Source of the DNA: Coriobacteriia bacterium
GTDB lineage: Bacteria > Actinomycetota > Coriobacteriia > WRKU01
Direction of reading: 5' to 3'
Assembly (NCBI GenBank): GCA_009784095.1
Contig: WRDL01000089.1
Location: forward strand, 1 to 6,068
Length of the DNA stretch: 6,068 bases
Of this stretch, positions 6,016-6,068 are shown one piece after another. Each line of letters starts with the position of its first letter. Within the stretch, counting starts at the first letter, position 1. Made by a program: the position numbers and the translations under genes. The notes below the pieces were generated by a model. It ran no database searches and was not told the DNA's origin. It saw nothing but the letters and a program-made list of their open reading frames with translations.

Positions 6016-6049
6016 AAACGGGCGCGATCTTGATCGTCCGCGCCCGTTT
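6016..6049 (+). terminator. Strong hairpin terminator after the glycosyltransferase gene
   Basis: AAACGGGCGCG (6016-6026) and CGCGCCCGTTT (6039-6049) pair over 11 bases around a 12-base loop, starting 57 bases after the stop codon. The stem is GC-rich with an A-run before and TTT after, so it could work from both directions. The T-run is short. Nothing else is recognised between 5960 and the window end. Confidence 0.8.
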
Positions 6050-6068
6050 ACGTCGAGTGACTCGTCTA

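Overview
The window carries three protein-coding genes and one long regulatory-looking gap. It looks like part of an accessory, surface-protein region of a Gram-positive bacterium. Evidence for this is a large secreted glycine-rich beta-helix protein, a secreted multi-repeat protein ending in a sortase-type tail (TPKTSD, hydrophobic segment, RRRKN), strong AGGAG-type ribosome binding sites and roughly balanced GC content. The repeat classes and the PKTSD-type tail recall gut or rumen anaerobes of the Coriobacteriia or Clostridia. That placement is inference; no taxonomic marker gene is present.

Layout. Bases 1-1760 (minus strand) hold the first 586 codons of a secreted protein that runs off the left edge. 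It has a signal peptide, a short acidic repeat region and at least seven turns of a glycine-rich right-handed beta-helix type repeat. Bases 1761-2223 are a 463-base gap between divergent genes. No gene is visible in it, but it is unusually rich in inverted repeats: four copies of an ATRGGCTTCA-like box arranged as two convergent pairs, an 8-bp perfect hairpin close to the downstream gene, an 11-bp palindrome and a 10-bp direct repeat. Bases 2224-4203 (plus) encode a 659-residue surface protein: signal peptide, one InlB-type (Listeria-Bacteroides) repeat, an acidic linker, three tandem SHIRT-like domains of about 87 residues, two more InlB-type repeats, and a cell-wall sorting-like tail. A perfect 24-base palindrome (4255-4278) probably ends that transcript. 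Bases 4373-5959 (plus) encode a 528-residue GT-B, GT4-like glycosyltransferase with two long helical insertions; a strong hairpin at 6016-6049 closes it.

Working together. The two surface proteins are transcribed away from a shared control region, so co-regulation is plausible. The glycosyltransferase follows the second surface gene on the same strand but behind a terminator-like palindrome and with its own strong ribosome binding site. It could modify a surface polymer or the neighbouring surface protein, but nothing in the sequence proves this. The most unusual points are the repeated inverted boxes in the shared control region, the sharp charge segregation along the SHIRT-like protein, its non-canonical sorting motif, and the insertions in the glycosyltransferase.
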